A stretch of 64,000 nt of DNA from CAYTZH01 sp964442285 (GTDB taxonomy: Bacteria; Myxococcota_A; UBA9160; JAFDET01): the NCBI GenBank assembly GCA_964442285.1, contig CAYTZH010000018.1, forward strand, positions 1 to 64,000, written 5' to 3'. Both the position numbers and the translations under genes were made by a program. The notes beneath the pieces were generated by a model. The model was given only the letters and a program-made list of their open reading frames with translations. It ran no database searches and was not told the origin of the DNA. Shown in pieces: positions 44,448-52,658 of this stretch; position 1 is the stretch's first letter, and the number at the start of each line of letters is the position of its first letter.

Positions 44448-45572
44448 TCAGCGGGAGGGCCCGTCGGTGAGGAAGGCCTCGATCTCCCGGGCGGCCTCCT
44501 CGTCGCGCATCTGCACCGGCGGGTGCTTCATGGCATAGGCCGAGATCGGCAGCAGCGGCCCGGCGAGCCCCCGATCCCGGGCGAGGCGCACGTAGCGCAC
44601 CACGTCGATCACGATGCCCGCCGAGTTCGGCGAGTCCTGCACCGAGAGCCTCGCCTCGAGCTCGATGGGCGCGCCGCCGAAGCCGCGGCCCTCGATGCGG
44701 AGGAAGCAGACCTTGTTGTCCCGCTGCCAGGGGACGTAGTCGCTCGGGCCCACGTGGATGTCGTCGGCCGGGATCTCGTAGGGGATCTGGGAGGTGACCG
44801 CCTCGGTCTTGCTCAGCTTCTTCGAGACGAGGCGCTCGCGGGCCAGCATGTTGAGGAAGTCGGTGTTGCCGCCGGTGTTCAGCTGGTAGGTGCGCTCCAC
44901 CTTGACGCCCCGGTCGGAGAACAGCCGCGCCAGTGCCCGGTGGACGATGGTGGCGCCCACCTGGGACTTGATGTCGTCGCCGGCACAGGGAATGCCCGCG
45001 GCCCGGAACCGCTCTCCCCACTGCGGATCGGAGACGACGAAGACCGGGATGCAGTTCACCAGCGACACGCCCGCCTCGAGACATGCATCCGCGTAGGCCT
45101 GGGTGGCCTTCTGGGAGCCGACGGGCAGGTAGCAGAGCAGGATCTCGGCCTCGCGCTCCCGCAGCACGGCGGCGACGTCCACCGGCTTCTCGTCGGCGGG
45201 CCGGAAGGCGCGGTCGCCGGGCCAGTCGGCCATGTGCGGCGCCACGCCGTCGTGCAGCGGCCCCATCTCCACGCGGACCTCCCGGGGCGCCACGCCCTCG
45301 GCGATGGCCGTCGTGCAGTTGGGCGGCGCCATGGCCGCCTCGTGGAGGGGGCGCCCCACCTTGCGCACGTCGACGTCGAAGGCCGCCACCACGTCGATGT
45401 CGCCGGGGCGATAGCCGCCCATGTCGAGGTGCATGAGGCCCCAGGCTTCCCGGACCTCGTCCGGCATGCCCGCGTAGTGGTCTAGTCCCTGGAGCAGGGC
45501 GCTGGCGCAGTTGCCCACGCCCGCGATGGCGATTCTCACGCGGTCGCGCGGACTTCCGTCGTTGGTGGGCAT
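44448..45572 (-). CDS. ino1: Myo-inositol-1-phosphate synthase (MIPS, Ino1-like)
   Basis: MIPS converts glucose-6-phosphate to L-myo-inositol-1-phosphate using NAD. The 374-residue protein has the NAD motif RIAIAGVGNCASALLQGLDH, and conserved blocks VGATIVHRALARLF, YQLNTGGNTDFLNM, SKKLSKTEAVTSQ and NSAGIVIDVVRYVRLARD that hold the active site. It is the short bacterial type found in actinobacteria and some Gram-negatives. The product feeds inositol lipids, mycothiol-like thiols or compatible solutes; no partner genes are in the window. The ATG is 34 bp from the DUF6178 gene, which precedes it on the same strand. Confidence 0.93.
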   Translation of the reverse strand: MPTNDGSPRDRVRIAIAGVGNCASALLQGLDHYAGMPDEVREAWGLMHLDMGGYRPGDIDVVAAFDVDVRKVGRPLHEAAMAPPNCTTAIAEGVAPREVRVEMGPLHDGVAPHMADWPGDRAFRPADEKPVDVAAVLREREAEILLCYLPVGSQKATQAYADACLEAGVSLVNCIPVFVVSDPQWGERFRAAGIPCAGDDIKSQVGATIVHRALARLFSDRGVKVERTYQLNTGGNTDFLNMLARERLVSKKLSKTEAVTSQIPYEIPADDIHVGPSDYVPWQRDNKVCFLRIEGRGFGGAPIELEARLSVQDSPNSAGIVIDVVRYVRLARDRGLAGPLLPISAYAMKHPPVQMRDEEAAREIEAFLTDGPSR

Positions 45573-45606
45573 GGCGCAGCAGTCTAGCCAGGGGCGCTCG
45601 AAGGGG

Positions 45607-46746
45607 TCAAGTTGGCGCGGGGAGCTCGCCGCGGAGATTGGCGCCCACCCGGAACAGGTGGCGCAGGGACGAGCGACGCAGCACGTCCGCCGCTGCCACC
45701 CCGTTCTCCCGGGCGAGGAACAGCATGCCCTCGCCCGCCAGGTCGGCGGCCCGTTCGAGCGCGACGGGGATCGAGTCCGGGTCGGCGAGGACGCGGCGAT
45801 CGGCGACGGCGACCCGATTGGCCAGGCCCACGAGCGCGTAGAGGAAGCCGCGCCGCTCTTCGGCGTCGAGCTCGCCGGCGACGCGGAACAGCGGCAGCCG
45901 GGCGTCGGCGGCCACGGGCAGCGTCGGCGTCCAGATCGGCAGCCGCCACGCCGCCACGTCGAGCGCCCGCGCCTCCTCCGGGAGCCGGCCCCGGTCCTCG
46001 GGACGCAGGAATGCGTAGATGTCGACGGCCTCGTCCGGCGGCGGGAAGCCCAGGTCCTGGAGACGGCCCTCGCGCCAGCGCCGCGCCCACACCTCGAGCT
46101 CCGGGTCGAGCTCCCAGATCGTGCCCTGGAGCAGCCGGAAGTAGCGCCAGTAGTCCTCCCGGAAGAGGACGCCGAGCAGCTTCAGGAGCGGCCCCAGGTC
46201 GTCGTCGGGTCGCCGGGCCGAGAGGTAGAACTGGCCTTCGAGGGTCTGCGCGCCGGGCGGGGGCTCCCAGCCCTCCTCGTTGGGCTTGAGCACGACGTCG
46301 GCCCGCTCGCGCACCGCCAGCACCAGCAGCTCCGGATCCAGGGCGCGGGCGGCGCCGAGGACGGCGGTCTCGCCGGCGTCGGCCAGCGCCTCGAGCCAGG
46401 CGTACACGCCCTCGCGATCGGGGAGGTCGCCCCGCCAGGCGTCGAGGTCCACGCAGGCCACCACCTGGGTCCCGGTGGCGTGCTCGAGGATCCAGCCGGC
46501 GTCCTCGAGCCCCAGGCCCTTCACGCTGAAGCAGAGCTCCGCCTCCGGGAGGAGCGGGATCAGGGTCTCGGGCGACGGCGCCAGCGAGAGCAGCTCGGCC
46601 CGCCTCGCCGCGGGGGTGGCGCAGACCAGGGCCGCCTGCCGCTCCAGCGGGAGCGCAGCCAGGCTCGCCCGGGCCGCGCTTCGATCGTCGCGGGCGAGGT
46701 CGAGGATCCGGCGGGTCTCGGGGGGCAGCGGGGATCCCGGCGCCAT
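45607..46746 (-). CDS. DUF6178-family protein
   Basis: A 379-residue soluble protein. Stretches such as LCFSVKGLGLEDAGWILEHA, TGTQVVACVDLDAWRGD and REDYWRYFRLLQG match DUF6178, a family I recall from Desulfobacterota and related lineages and with no known function. There is no signal peptide or membrane helix. I took the ATG at 46746; a longer start would overlap the divergent gene. It shares a start region (about 30 nt) with the opposite-strand membrane protein and lies upstream of the MIPS gene on its strand. Confidence 0.6.
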   Translation of the reverse strand: MAPGSPLPPETRRILDLARDDRSAARASLAALPLERQAALVCATPAARRAELLSLAPSPETLIPLLPEAELCFSVKGLGLEDAGWILEHATGTQVVACVDLDAWRGDLPDREGVYAWLEALADAGETAVLGAARALDPELLVLAVRERADVVLKPNEEGWEPPPGAQTLEGQFYLSARRPDDDLGPLLKLLGVLFREDYWRYFRLLQGTIWELDPELEVWARRWREGRLQDLGFPPPDEAVDIYAFLRPEDRGRLPEEARALDVAAWRLPIWTPTLPVAADARLPLFRVAGELDAEERRGFLYALVGLANRVAVADRRVLADPDSIPVALERAADLAGEGMLFLARENGVAAADVLRRSSLRHLFRVGANLRGELPAPT

Positions 46747-46777
46747 GGGACGGAGGAGGGTACACGATGCCGGCCCC

Positions 46778-48328
46778 ATGTATCCTCCGCCTCCCCTGCG
46801 GAGGTCTTCCTTGGTCTGGCGCGTCTGGTCGTTCGGGTGTGGTCTGCCCCTCGGGCTGCTGGCTCTCCTGGCCCTCGTGCCCGAAGCCGCCCCGGGGCAG
46901 GCCCAGCTGGCCGCGCTGGCCGGGGGGGTCGCCCTGCTGGCGGCGGTCTGGCTGCTGGCCCGGATCTACGACGACGATCCCCACCGTGGGCTCCACCTCG
47001 CTGTCGCCGCCTCGCTCGCGCTGGCCGCCGCCCCCGCCGCCCTGGCGGCGTTGCTCGGACTCCCGCTCCACCTGCTGGGGCTCACGGGCAGCCTGCTCCT
47101 GTTCCTGGCGGTGTGGCTGCGACGCGGCCGGCGGGTGCGCGGTCCCGTCCAGGCCGCGCTGGCCTTGCCGCTGTCCGGACTGCTCTGGGCTGCGGTGGGG
47201 GGGCTGGCGGTGGTGGCCCTGGGCGGTCTCTCCGCGGCCATCGGCGGAGAGCCGGTCCCGCCCCTGGGCGAGCGCACCGCCAACGCCATCTACGACATGG
47301 ACGCCCGCGTGGAGACGCGCCCCCGCCCGCGCTGCCAGACGACCCCGGCGCGGGTCCGGGTCCTCCTCGATCGGGGAGCCCACCCCCGCTTCGGTCCGGA
47401 GGACCGCGAGCGCCCCGGGGGTCGCTGGGTCTGGTTCGATGCCCCGGGCCCCGAGGGCCGACGCCAGATCCATCGGGTCGGCGTGGAGCGGGAGGTCGTC
47501 CAGTGCTGGACCTGCGGCGAGCCGGGCAACAACCGGCGTCCCGCGCCGGCTCCCCTGGGCGGAGCCGTGCTGTTCGACACCGACCGCTTCGCCACCTGGC
47601 GCCATCCGACCGACACCGAGATCCAGATCCTCAACAGCCGCACCGGAGAGCCCCAGTATCCGTCGCGCCGGCTGACCTACGCCCGCGGGCCCGACGATCA
47701 CGCCGTGGCGATCCCCGGCGGCGGAGGCGTGGTGTGGTCCCGGGCCCGGAACGGCCGCTACGCCGTGGTGTCGGCCTCGGTGCGCTCGGGGCACGGCTCC
47801 CTCGGCCTGTCGCGGCCGAGCATCGTGGCGGCCGGTGGGGCCGGCTGGGTCGCGCCGGTGGCGTGGTCCCCCGACGCGCGGGCGCTGGCGATCGCCCGCG
47901 GCAATCCGTTCGCGCCGCTGCAGCTCCAGCTGCTCGACCCCGCCACCGCGCGCAGCCGCCCGGCGAGCGACGCGCTCGTGGGGGCGGCCTCGGTCGGCTT
48001 CTCCGGCGACGGCGGACGCGTGGTCCTCGCCAGCGGCCGTCGCGGGTCGGTCTGGGGCCTGCTTCCGGACTCCCTGGGGTTCCTGCTGGGCCCGGTCGCG
48101 GCCCTGCGCGCACCCGATGGGCCGCGCTTCCTCGAGAGCCACGTGGAGATGGGGGACACGGAGGCGACGCCCACCCCGGTCTCGCTGGGAGAGCACGCGG
48201 ACTGGGGAGCGCCCACCGGCGTCGATCTCGCGCCGGACGGTCGCTCGCTGGTGCTCGGGCAGCGTCAGCGCGGCGCTGCAGCAACCGAGGAGCGCCTGCT
48301 CCTGCTGGAGCTCGACTGCGAGGTCTGA
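46778..48328 (+). CDS. Membrane-anchored protein with periplasmic propeller-like domain
   Basis: A 516-residue protein: about five transmembrane helices in the first 165 residues, then a soluble region with WD40/propeller-like strands (GVVWSRARNGRYAVVSASV, APVAWSPDARALAIARGNPF, DWGAPTGVDLAPDGRSLVL). A CxxC pair sits in VVQCWTCGEPGNN. Family not recognised; the soluble part resembles TolB-type or translocation propellers. It starts at an ATG after GGAGGAGGG and is divergent from the DUF6178 gene. Confidence 0.6.
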   Translation: MYPPPPLRRSSLVWRVWSFGCGLPLGLLALLALVPEAAPGQAQLAALAGGVALLAAVWLLARIYDDDPHRGLHLAVAASLALAAAPAALAALLGLPLHLLGLTGSLLLFLAVWLRRGRRVRGPVQAALALPLSGLLWAAVGGLAVVALGGLSAAIGGEPVPPLGERTANAIYDMDARVETRPRPRCQTTPARVRVLLDRGAHPRFGPEDRERPGGRWVWFDAPGPEGRRQIHRVGVEREVVQCWTCGEPGNNRRPAPAPLGGAVLFDTDRFATWRHPTDTEIQILNSRTGEPQYPSRRLTYARGPDDHAVAIPGGGGVVWSRARNGRYAVVSASVRSGHGSLGLSRPSIVAAGGAGWVAPVAWSPDARALAIARGNPFAPLQLQLLDPATARSRPASDALVGAASVGFSGDGGRVVLASGRRGSVWGLLPDSLGFLLGPVAALRAPDGPRFLESHVEMGDTEATPTPVSLGEHADWGAPTGVDLAPDGRSLVLGQRQRGAAATEERLLLLELDCEV

Positions 48329-48383
48329 GCGTCGCGAGGCCCCCACTGCGCGTCGCGGGCCCCGCACCGAGCGTCGCCGCGCC
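48329..48383. repeat. Imperfect tandem repeat, about 21-bp unit x 2.5
   Basis: Units beginning GCGTCGCG start at 48329, 48350 and 48371 (GCGTCGCGAGGCCCCCACTG, GCGTCGCGGGCCCCGCACCG, then GCGTCGCCGCGCC). They lie directly after the stop of the membrane-anchored protein. The copies are imperfect. Confidence 0.6.
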
Positions 48384-48432
48384 GTGACGGGCTCTTCCTC
48401 GCTCCGTCGGAGGCAGCCGCTACCCTCCGGCG

Positions 48433-49083
48433 GTGGCCGACCTGCCGCTCATCCGCCGGGGCCTCCGCGAGCGCGAGCCCAAGCTCATCGATCCCCAGGG
48501 ACGTCGCCAGGCGGCGGTCGCAGTGGTGCTGCGCGAGCGCGCCGCAGGTCCGGAGCTCCTCTTCATCGAACGCGCGGAGCATCCGGACGACCCCTGGTCG
48601 GGGCACATGGCGTTTCCGGGGGGCCGGCTCGATCCGGAGGACCCCTCGCCCCGGGCGACCGCCGAGCGCGAGACCCGCGAGGAGGTCGGACTCTGCCTGG
48701 AGCCGGCCGAGTCCCTCGGCCGCCTGGACGATCTGGAGGGCCGCCACGCCGGTCGCCAGCTGCCCCTGGTGATCTCCGCCTTCGTCTACGCCGCCGGGGA
48801 CACGCCGCCCCTTGCGCCGAACTACGAGGTGCGCGAGGCGCTGTGGGTACCCCTGCGCACGGTCCTCGATCCCACGCGCCACATCGCCTACCGCTCGCCG
48901 GCCTACGGGGCCGCAGCCCCCTCGCTGCCGGGGATCGTGGTCGGCCATCCCGAGCGCCACGTGGTCTGGGGCCTGACCTACCGCTTCCTCGAGCTGATGC
49001 TGTCCGCGGTGGGCCGGCCGCTTCCGCCCCGGCAGGTCGGCGGCGAGGGCGACGAGGGCGATCGGGCGGCCTCCGGCTCGTAG
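48433..49083 (+). CDS. NUDIX hydrolase, CoA-pyrophosphatase type
   Basis: A 216-residue NUDIX protein with the motif from MAFPGGRLDPEDPSPRATAE through RETREEVGL, and QLPLVISAFVYAAG and the late GIVVGHPERHVVWGLTYRFL as in NudL-type CoA-pyrophosphatases. Members split nucleotide derivatives such as CoA. GTG start (48433) with 104 bp of repeat-bearing spacer upstream. The C-terminal tail is low-complexity and probably not essential. Convergent with the GcvR-like gene. Confidence 0.86.
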   Translation: MADLPLIRRGLREREPKLIDPQGRRQAAVAVVLRERAAGPELLFIERAEHPDDPWSGHMAFPGGRLDPEDPSPRATAERETREEVGLCLEPAESLGRLDDLEGRHAGRQLPLVISAFVYAAGDTPPLAPNYEVREALWVPLRTVLDPTRHIAYRSPAYGAAAPSLPGIVVGHPERHVVWGLTYRFLELMLSAVGRPLPPRQVGGEGDEGDRAASGS

Positions 49084-49098
49084 CGCCCCGCGGGCGCC

Positions 49099-49650
49099 CT
49101 AGCGCCCCGGGGCCTCCCGCTCCTCCAGCGAGACGTCGATCACGAGCCGGTCCGCGGCCTGCTCGAGCGCCGCGTCGAGCGCGGTGAGCGGCGTGTTCTC
49201 GGGCAGCTCTGCCAGCAGCTCCATCTCGTAGTGGGGCGAGCCGCCGGGACCCGGGCGGCTGCGGGACGTCAGCTCGACGATGTTCGCGCCGTGCTCCGCG
49301 AGGGCGCGGCAGACCGTGGCCACGATCCCGGCCCGGTCCTCGCCTGCGGCCGTGACCCCGACGAGCCGGGTGCGCGGTGCGGGCACCTGGGCGCGGGGCC
49401 CGCCCTCGAGCGCATGGATGAGGATGGTGAGCCCGTGCTCCCGCTCCAGGCGCTTGGCGCCCACCGCCAGGCGATCGGCGGCGGCGGCCGTGCTCGAGGA
49501 TCCGAGCAGGATCACGGCGAAGTCCGTCCCGAGGATGGTCATGCGCGAATCCTCGAGATTGGCATCGCAGTCGTAGACGAGCTGGGCGAGCTCGGCGACG
49601 AGCCCGGGCCGGTCGCGACCGATGGCCGACATGACGAACCAGCGCTTCAC
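49099..49650 (-). CDS. GcvR-like double ACT-domain protein
   Basis: A 183-residue protein with two ACT domains: FVMSAIGRDRPGLVAELAQL and, after a linker, LVGVTAAGEDRAGIVATVCR. This pair is the layout of GcvR, the glycine-cleavage-system regulator, and of related ACT proteins that sense amino acids. The gcv genes are not here, so the target is unknown. The GTG start (49650) overlaps the stop of the small cysteine-rich gene by 4 nt, linking them in one unit. A longer frame upstream overlaps that gene entirely. Confidence 0.8.
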   Translation of the reverse strand: MKRWFVMSAIGRDRPGLVAELAQLVYDCDANLEDSRMTILGTDFAVILLGSSSTAAAADRLAVGAKRLEREHGLTILIHALEGGPRAQVPAPRTRLVGVTAAGEDRAGIVATVCRALAEHGANIVELTSRSRPGPGGSPHYEMELLAELPENTPLTALDAALEQAADRLVIDVSLEEREAPGR

Positions 49651-49844
49651 GACTCCTCCTCGGCTCGGGCCTCCGCGCCGGGTTCGAAGCCCGCACACGC
49701 CACCACCGGGACCGGTGGATAGCGCAGGAACGCCGGGTCGTCGTCGGCGCGCCGGCAGCGCCAGAAACGGCCGCCGCGCCGACTGCGCTGGACGGCGGCG
49801 TGGCGGCAATCGGCGCAGAGCCCCGGGGCGGTGTCTGCCTGCAC
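49647..49844 (-). CDS. Small cysteine-rich protein, putative metal-binding ribbon
   Basis: About 65 residues with CADCRHAAVQR and GRFWRCRRAD, then YPPVPVVACAGFEPG. The spacing C-x2-C, C and C fits a small zinc-ribbon-like fold found in many deltaproteobacterial-type genomes. I chose the GTG at 49844; an ATG at 49871 would overlap the start codon of the divergent ATPase gene, and cannot be excluded. Its 3' end overlaps the GcvR-like start by 4 nt. Function unknown. Confidence 0.6.
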   Translation of the reverse strand: MQADTAPGLCADCRHAAVQRSRRGGRFWRCRRADDDPAFLRYPPVPVVACAGFEPGAEARAEEES

Positions 49845-49869
49845 CCGAGCCAGTCTACAATCGCCGTCC

Positions 49870-50763
49870 ATGAGCGGCAGGGAGGATCGCTGGGCCCGGA
49901 TCGACCGGGTCCTGGCCCTGGCGGAGCGCCTCCTGGAGCGCGCGGCCGGGCTGGGACCGTCGCCCGAGGCGTTCGCCCGCTACCGGGCGTTCCGCTGGGA
50001 CGCGCGTCGCGGAGCGGGGCGCCTCGTGCCGATCGAGGCGCCGCTCGAGTTCGACCTGGAGGATCTCATCGGCGTCGAGCGCTCGCTGGCCCGGCTGGTC
50101 GAGAACACCGAGCAGTTCGTCCGGGGCCTCCCGTCGAACCACGTCCTGCTGTTCGGGGAGCGCGGCACCGGCAAGTCGTCCGCCGTCCGCGGCCTCCTGC
50201 GGCGCTTCGGGGAGCGGGGACTCCGCATCGTCGAGGTCCACAAGGACGACCTCGCGGGTCTGCCCGAGATCCTGGAGGCAGTGCGCGGTGCCCCCTACCG
50301 CTTCCTGCTGTTCTGCGACGACCTCTCCTTCGGAGAGGGCGAGCCGGGCTACCGCGAGCTCAAGGCCGCCCTCGAGGGCAGTCTCGACGGCCCGTCGGAG
50401 CGGGTCCGCGTCGTCGCCACCAGCAACCGGCGCCACCTGCTTCCCGAGTCGCTCGCCGACGCGGCGGGAGCGCGCCTCGACGAGCACGGCGACCTGCACC
50501 CCGGCGAGGTGGTCGAGGAGAAGCTGGCCCTGTCCGACCGCTTCGGCCTGCTGCTCGGCTTCTACGGCTTCGACCAGGAGACCTACCTCGCCATCGTGCG
50601 CCACTACGCCGCCGCGGCCGGCCTCGCCGACCTGCCCGACGCCGAGCTGCGGGCCGCGGCGCTCACCTGGTCGACCCGGCGGGCGAGCCGCTCCGGCCGG
50701 ACGGCCCGCCAGTTCGTCGACGACCTGGCCGGGCGCCGGGCCCTGGCCGCCGAAGGGTCCTAG
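49870..50763 (+). CDS. AAA-type ATPase of the DUF815 family
   Basis: A 297-residue protein with Walker A in LLFGERGTGKSSAVRGLLR, Walker B in YRFLLFCDDLSF, and the DUF815 end (DRFGLLLGFYGFDQETYLAI). DUF815 proteins are predicted ATPases, conserved in bacteria and of unknown role. ATG at 49870 overlaps the alternative ATG of the opposite-strand Cys-rich gene. It is followed by two hairpins and then the sigma-54 promoter region, so it is probably not co-transcribed with the PEP-CTERM gene downstream. Confidence 0.85.
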   Translation: MSGREDRWARIDRVLALAERLLERAAGLGPSPEAFARYRAFRWDARRGAGRLVPIEAPLEFDLEDLIGVERSLARLVENTEQFVRGLPSNHVLLFGERGTGKSSAVRGLLRRFGERGLRIVEVHKDDLAGLPEILEAVRGAPYRFLLFCDDLSFGEGEPGYRELKAALEGSLDGPSERVRVVATSNRRHLLPESLADAAGARLDEHGDLHPGEVVEEKLALSDRFGLLLGFYGFDQETYLAIVRHYAAAAGLADLPDAELRAAALTWSTRRASRSGRTARQFVDDLAGRRALAAEGS

Positions 50764-50777
50764 CGGCGCCTCCGCGG

Positions 50778-50796
50778 GGAAGGGAAAACCCCTTCC
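50778..50796 (+). terminator. Hairpins after the DUF815 gene (candidate terminator)
   Basis: GGAAGGG at 50778-50784 and CCCTTCC at 50790-50796 form a perfect 7-bp stem with loop AAAAC. A second hairpin, GGAAGA and TCTTCC at 50805-50818, follows 8 bases later. They would insulate the DUF815 gene from the PEP-CTERM locus. The gene-free stretch 50764-51068 holds these hairpins, the sigma-54 promoter and the nested repeats, and nothing else I can see. Confidence 0.6.
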
Positions 50797-50892
50797 GCCA
50801 TCGCGGAAGAAGTCTTCCCAGCCCGCGGGGACCGGGCCGGCCCTCGGAGCGCAAGCTCCCGTTCCGAAGGCGCTTCGTCCACTCCCGGGCAA

Positions 50893-50906
50893 GGCACGGG
50901 ACTTGC
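50893..50906 (+). promoter_or_regulatory. Sigma-54 promoter ahead of the PEP-CTERM gene
   Basis: GGCACGGGACTTGC at 50893-50906, followed by T, fits the consensus TGGCACG-N4-TTGCW at all but the first position, with GG and GC exactly 10 nt apart. Transcription would start near 50918, leaving a 5' leader of about 150 nt. PEP-CTERM genes in other bacteria are known targets of RpoN and the PrsK/PrsR pair, so this fits. Neither regulator lies in the window. Confidence 0.7.
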
Positions 50907-50987
50907 TTTCTTCCCATGCACTGCGCCTGCCTTTGCCGGCAGGTCTGGCAGGTCTGGGTAGGGGATCGCGGCCGCGGCGCCGCGACA

Positions 50988-51038
50988 CTGGATCGGTGCA
51001 TCCGGAATCCGGGAGCGGAATCCGGAGCGCCGATCCAG
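50988..51038. repeat. Nested inverted and direct repeats in the PEP-CTERM leader
   Basis: CTGGATCGG at 50988-50996 and CCGATCCAG at 51030-51038 form a perfect 9-bp inverted repeat. Between them CGGAATCCGG occurs twice, at 51003-51012 and 51016-51025, with copies offset by 13 bp. They lie 30-80 nt before the GTG start, so may be a leader RNA structure or protein site. Confidence 0.7.
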
Positions 51039-51068
51039 CGTTCGGGGCCGCGCGGGAGATCCTCTACC

Positions 51069-51785
51069 GTGCGCATCCGCCTCACCCCGCTGCTCCCGGC
51101 CTCGCTGTTGTTCGCGTTGCTCCTGGTCGCGGCGGCGCCCGGCACGGCTCGCGCCCTCACCTACTCGATCGTCGGCGAAGGCGGCGTGACCGGCGGCGCC
51201 ACCTTCGGGCTCGGGGCCCAGCTCTTCGACACCCTGACCTTCGCGAGCCCTTCGTTCTCCGCCGTCTCCGGGGGCGGGAGCGCCGCCTCGGCCTCGGCCA
51301 CCATCACGATCACGCTCAGCGCCGACCCTGGCGAGACTCTCGGCAAGTTCGTGCTCGAGGAGGCCATCCGCTTCGACCTGATCCCGGGCTCCGGCAGCGC
51401 CGAGGCGCTCGTGAGCGGCTTCTTCAGCCTCGTGCCCGCGGGAAGCCTCACCCCGGTCACCGACAGCGTGCTCCTGAGCCTGAGCGGTCCGGCCTCGGGC
51501 AGCACCACCCTGATGGGGATGGTCGACCTCACGGCCTTCGGCGTCACCGAGGCCACCCTGCAGATGAACAACATCGTGTCGGTGACCACGACCGGCGATG
51601 GCTTCGCGGACGTCAGCAAGACGGGGATCACGATCACGCAGCTCCCCGAGCCGGGTCCGCTCGCCCTCGCGTGGGTGACACTTCTGGGCGCTTTTGTGCG
51701 GTTCGCCCCGCGCCCGTCGGGGCAGCGGCTGCGCGCCCGGCCCCGGGAGCGGTCGCAAGGGATGCGAATCCGTCGACGAGGATGA
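51069..51785 (+). CDS. PEP-CTERM sorted secreted protein, copy 1
   Basis: A 238-residue exported protein: signal peptide (LLPASLLFALLLVAAAPG), a beta-rich middle (LSADPGETLGKFVLEEAIRF) and a C-terminal sorting signal LPEPGPLALAWVTLLGA followed by an arginine-rich tail. The PEP, hydrophobic helix and basic cluster form the PEP-CTERM signal that exosortase cleaves. Such proteins go to the cell surface or matrix. The GTG at 51069 precedes the signal peptide. The long arginine-rich tail after the helix is unusual. A second PEP-CTERM gene follows 126 bp later; no exosortase is seen here. Confidence 0.75.
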   Translation: MRIRLTPLLPASLLFALLLVAAAPGTARALTYSIVGEGGVTGGATFGLGAQLFDTLTFASPSFSAVSGGGSAASASATITITLSADPGETLGKFVLEEAIRFDLIPGSGSAEALVSGFFSLVPAGSLTPVTDSVLLSLSGPASGSTTLMGMVDLTAFGVTEATLQMNNIVSVTTTGDGFADVSKTGITITQLPEPGPLALAWVTLLGAFVRFAPRPSGQRLRARPRERSQGMRIRRRG

Positions 51786-51849
51786 CTGGCCCGCCGCATG
51801 TGGAGTAGACTGGCCACACCTCAGGGTTGGTCGGTGGACGCCCCGGGGC

Positions 51850-51900
51850 GAAGAGCCTTCGGGCGAAGACGAAGAGCCTTCGGGCGAAGAGCCTTCGGGC
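51850..51900 (+). repeat. 15-bp unit x 3 with hairpin potential, upstream of second PEP-CTERM gene
   Basis: GAAGAGCCTTCGGGC occurs at 51850-51864, 51871-51885 and 51886-51900; a 6-bp GAAGAC separates the first two. Each unit plus the next GAAG forms CTTCGGGCGAAG, a small hairpin with a 5-bp stem, so the mRNA would hold three stem-loops in series just before the start codon at 51912. Confidence 0.92.
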
Positions 51901-51911
51901 GAAGAGAACGG

Positions 51912-52658
51912 ATGGTGCCGACGATGCGGAAGCTGCTCAGCTGTGGGATCGCCCTGTTCGCGCCGACCCTGTTCGCGCTGACCCTGTTCGCGCTGGTCGT
52001 GGCACGGCCCGCGTCGGCCGCTTCGGTCGGCTACGGCAGCCTGGTCGGCAGCAACGTGTCCTTCCTCGGTATCACCGAGTCCTCGACGACGGATGCGCTG
52101 CCGCTCTACGGCGCCCCGACGGTGACCGGCGATTCGATCCAGCTCTTCCCGCTCGACTTCCTGTCGCAGTCGCTGAACGGGGCCAGCGACACCACGGAAG
52201 GCATCCTCACCCTGCGGATCCAGGCCGACCCGGGGCAGTTCATCACCGCCATCGACGTCTCCGAGTTCGGCGACTACCAGGTGTTCGGGGCCCAGGCGCA
52301 GGCGTCGGTGGACGCGAGCCTCGCGGTGACCGACGTGATGGGCGTGCACATGAAGACCGACTCGATCCAGCAGGTCTTCAACTCCGGCGTGGATCCCGTG
52401 GCCGGCAACTTCGCCAACAACCTGAGCGTGGACTTCACCGGGCTCGGGGTCTCCGCCGTCGACCTGGTCTTCCGCAACCAGCTCGAGACGTCGACCGGCC
52501 TCGGCAGCGTCGCCTTCATCCAGAAGAAGATCATCAGCGGACCGACCGTGTCGGTCCGCACCGAGCCCGCGGTGCCCGAGCCGACCGCCTTCCTGGCATT
52601 CGCGGCGGGGCTCCTGGTGATCGGCGCCGGCGCGCGCCGCGCCACCGTCTACGCCTAG
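51912..52658 (+). CDS. PEP-CTERM sorted secreted protein, copy 2
   Basis: A 248-residue exported protein with a signal peptide (LFALTLFALVVARPASA), a beta-rich body (LTLRIQADPGQFITAIDVSE) resembling the first PEP-CTERM protein, and a classical C-terminal VPEPTAFLAFAAGLLVIGAG followed by ARR. Start ATG at 51912; another ATG at 51924 also works. A frame open further upstream (from 51798) runs through the repeats, giving RAFGR units, and is probably untranslated. The two PEP-CTERM genes are likely co-expressed. The 3' end meets the convergent dipeptidase gene with a 4-nt overlap. Confidence 0.8.
   Translation: MVPTMRKLLSCGIALFAPTLFALTLFALVVARPASAASVGYGSLVGSNVSFLGITESSTTDALPLYGAPTVTGDSIQLFPLDFLSQSLNGASDTTEGILTLRIQADPGQFITAIDVSEFGDYQVFGAQAQASVDASLAVTDVMGVHMKTDSIQQVFNSGVDPVAGNFANNLSVDFTGLGVSAVDLVFRNQLETSTGLGSVAFIQKKIISGPTVSVRTEPAVPEPTAFLAFAAGLLVIGAGARRATVYA

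Noticed and set aside
51798..51911. N-terminal extension of the second PEP-CTERM protein encoding RAFGR repeats.
   Set aside because: It would place about 38 arginine-rich residues in front of a good signal peptide. The ATG at 51912 directly precedes the signal peptide, and the repeats read better as RNA hairpins.
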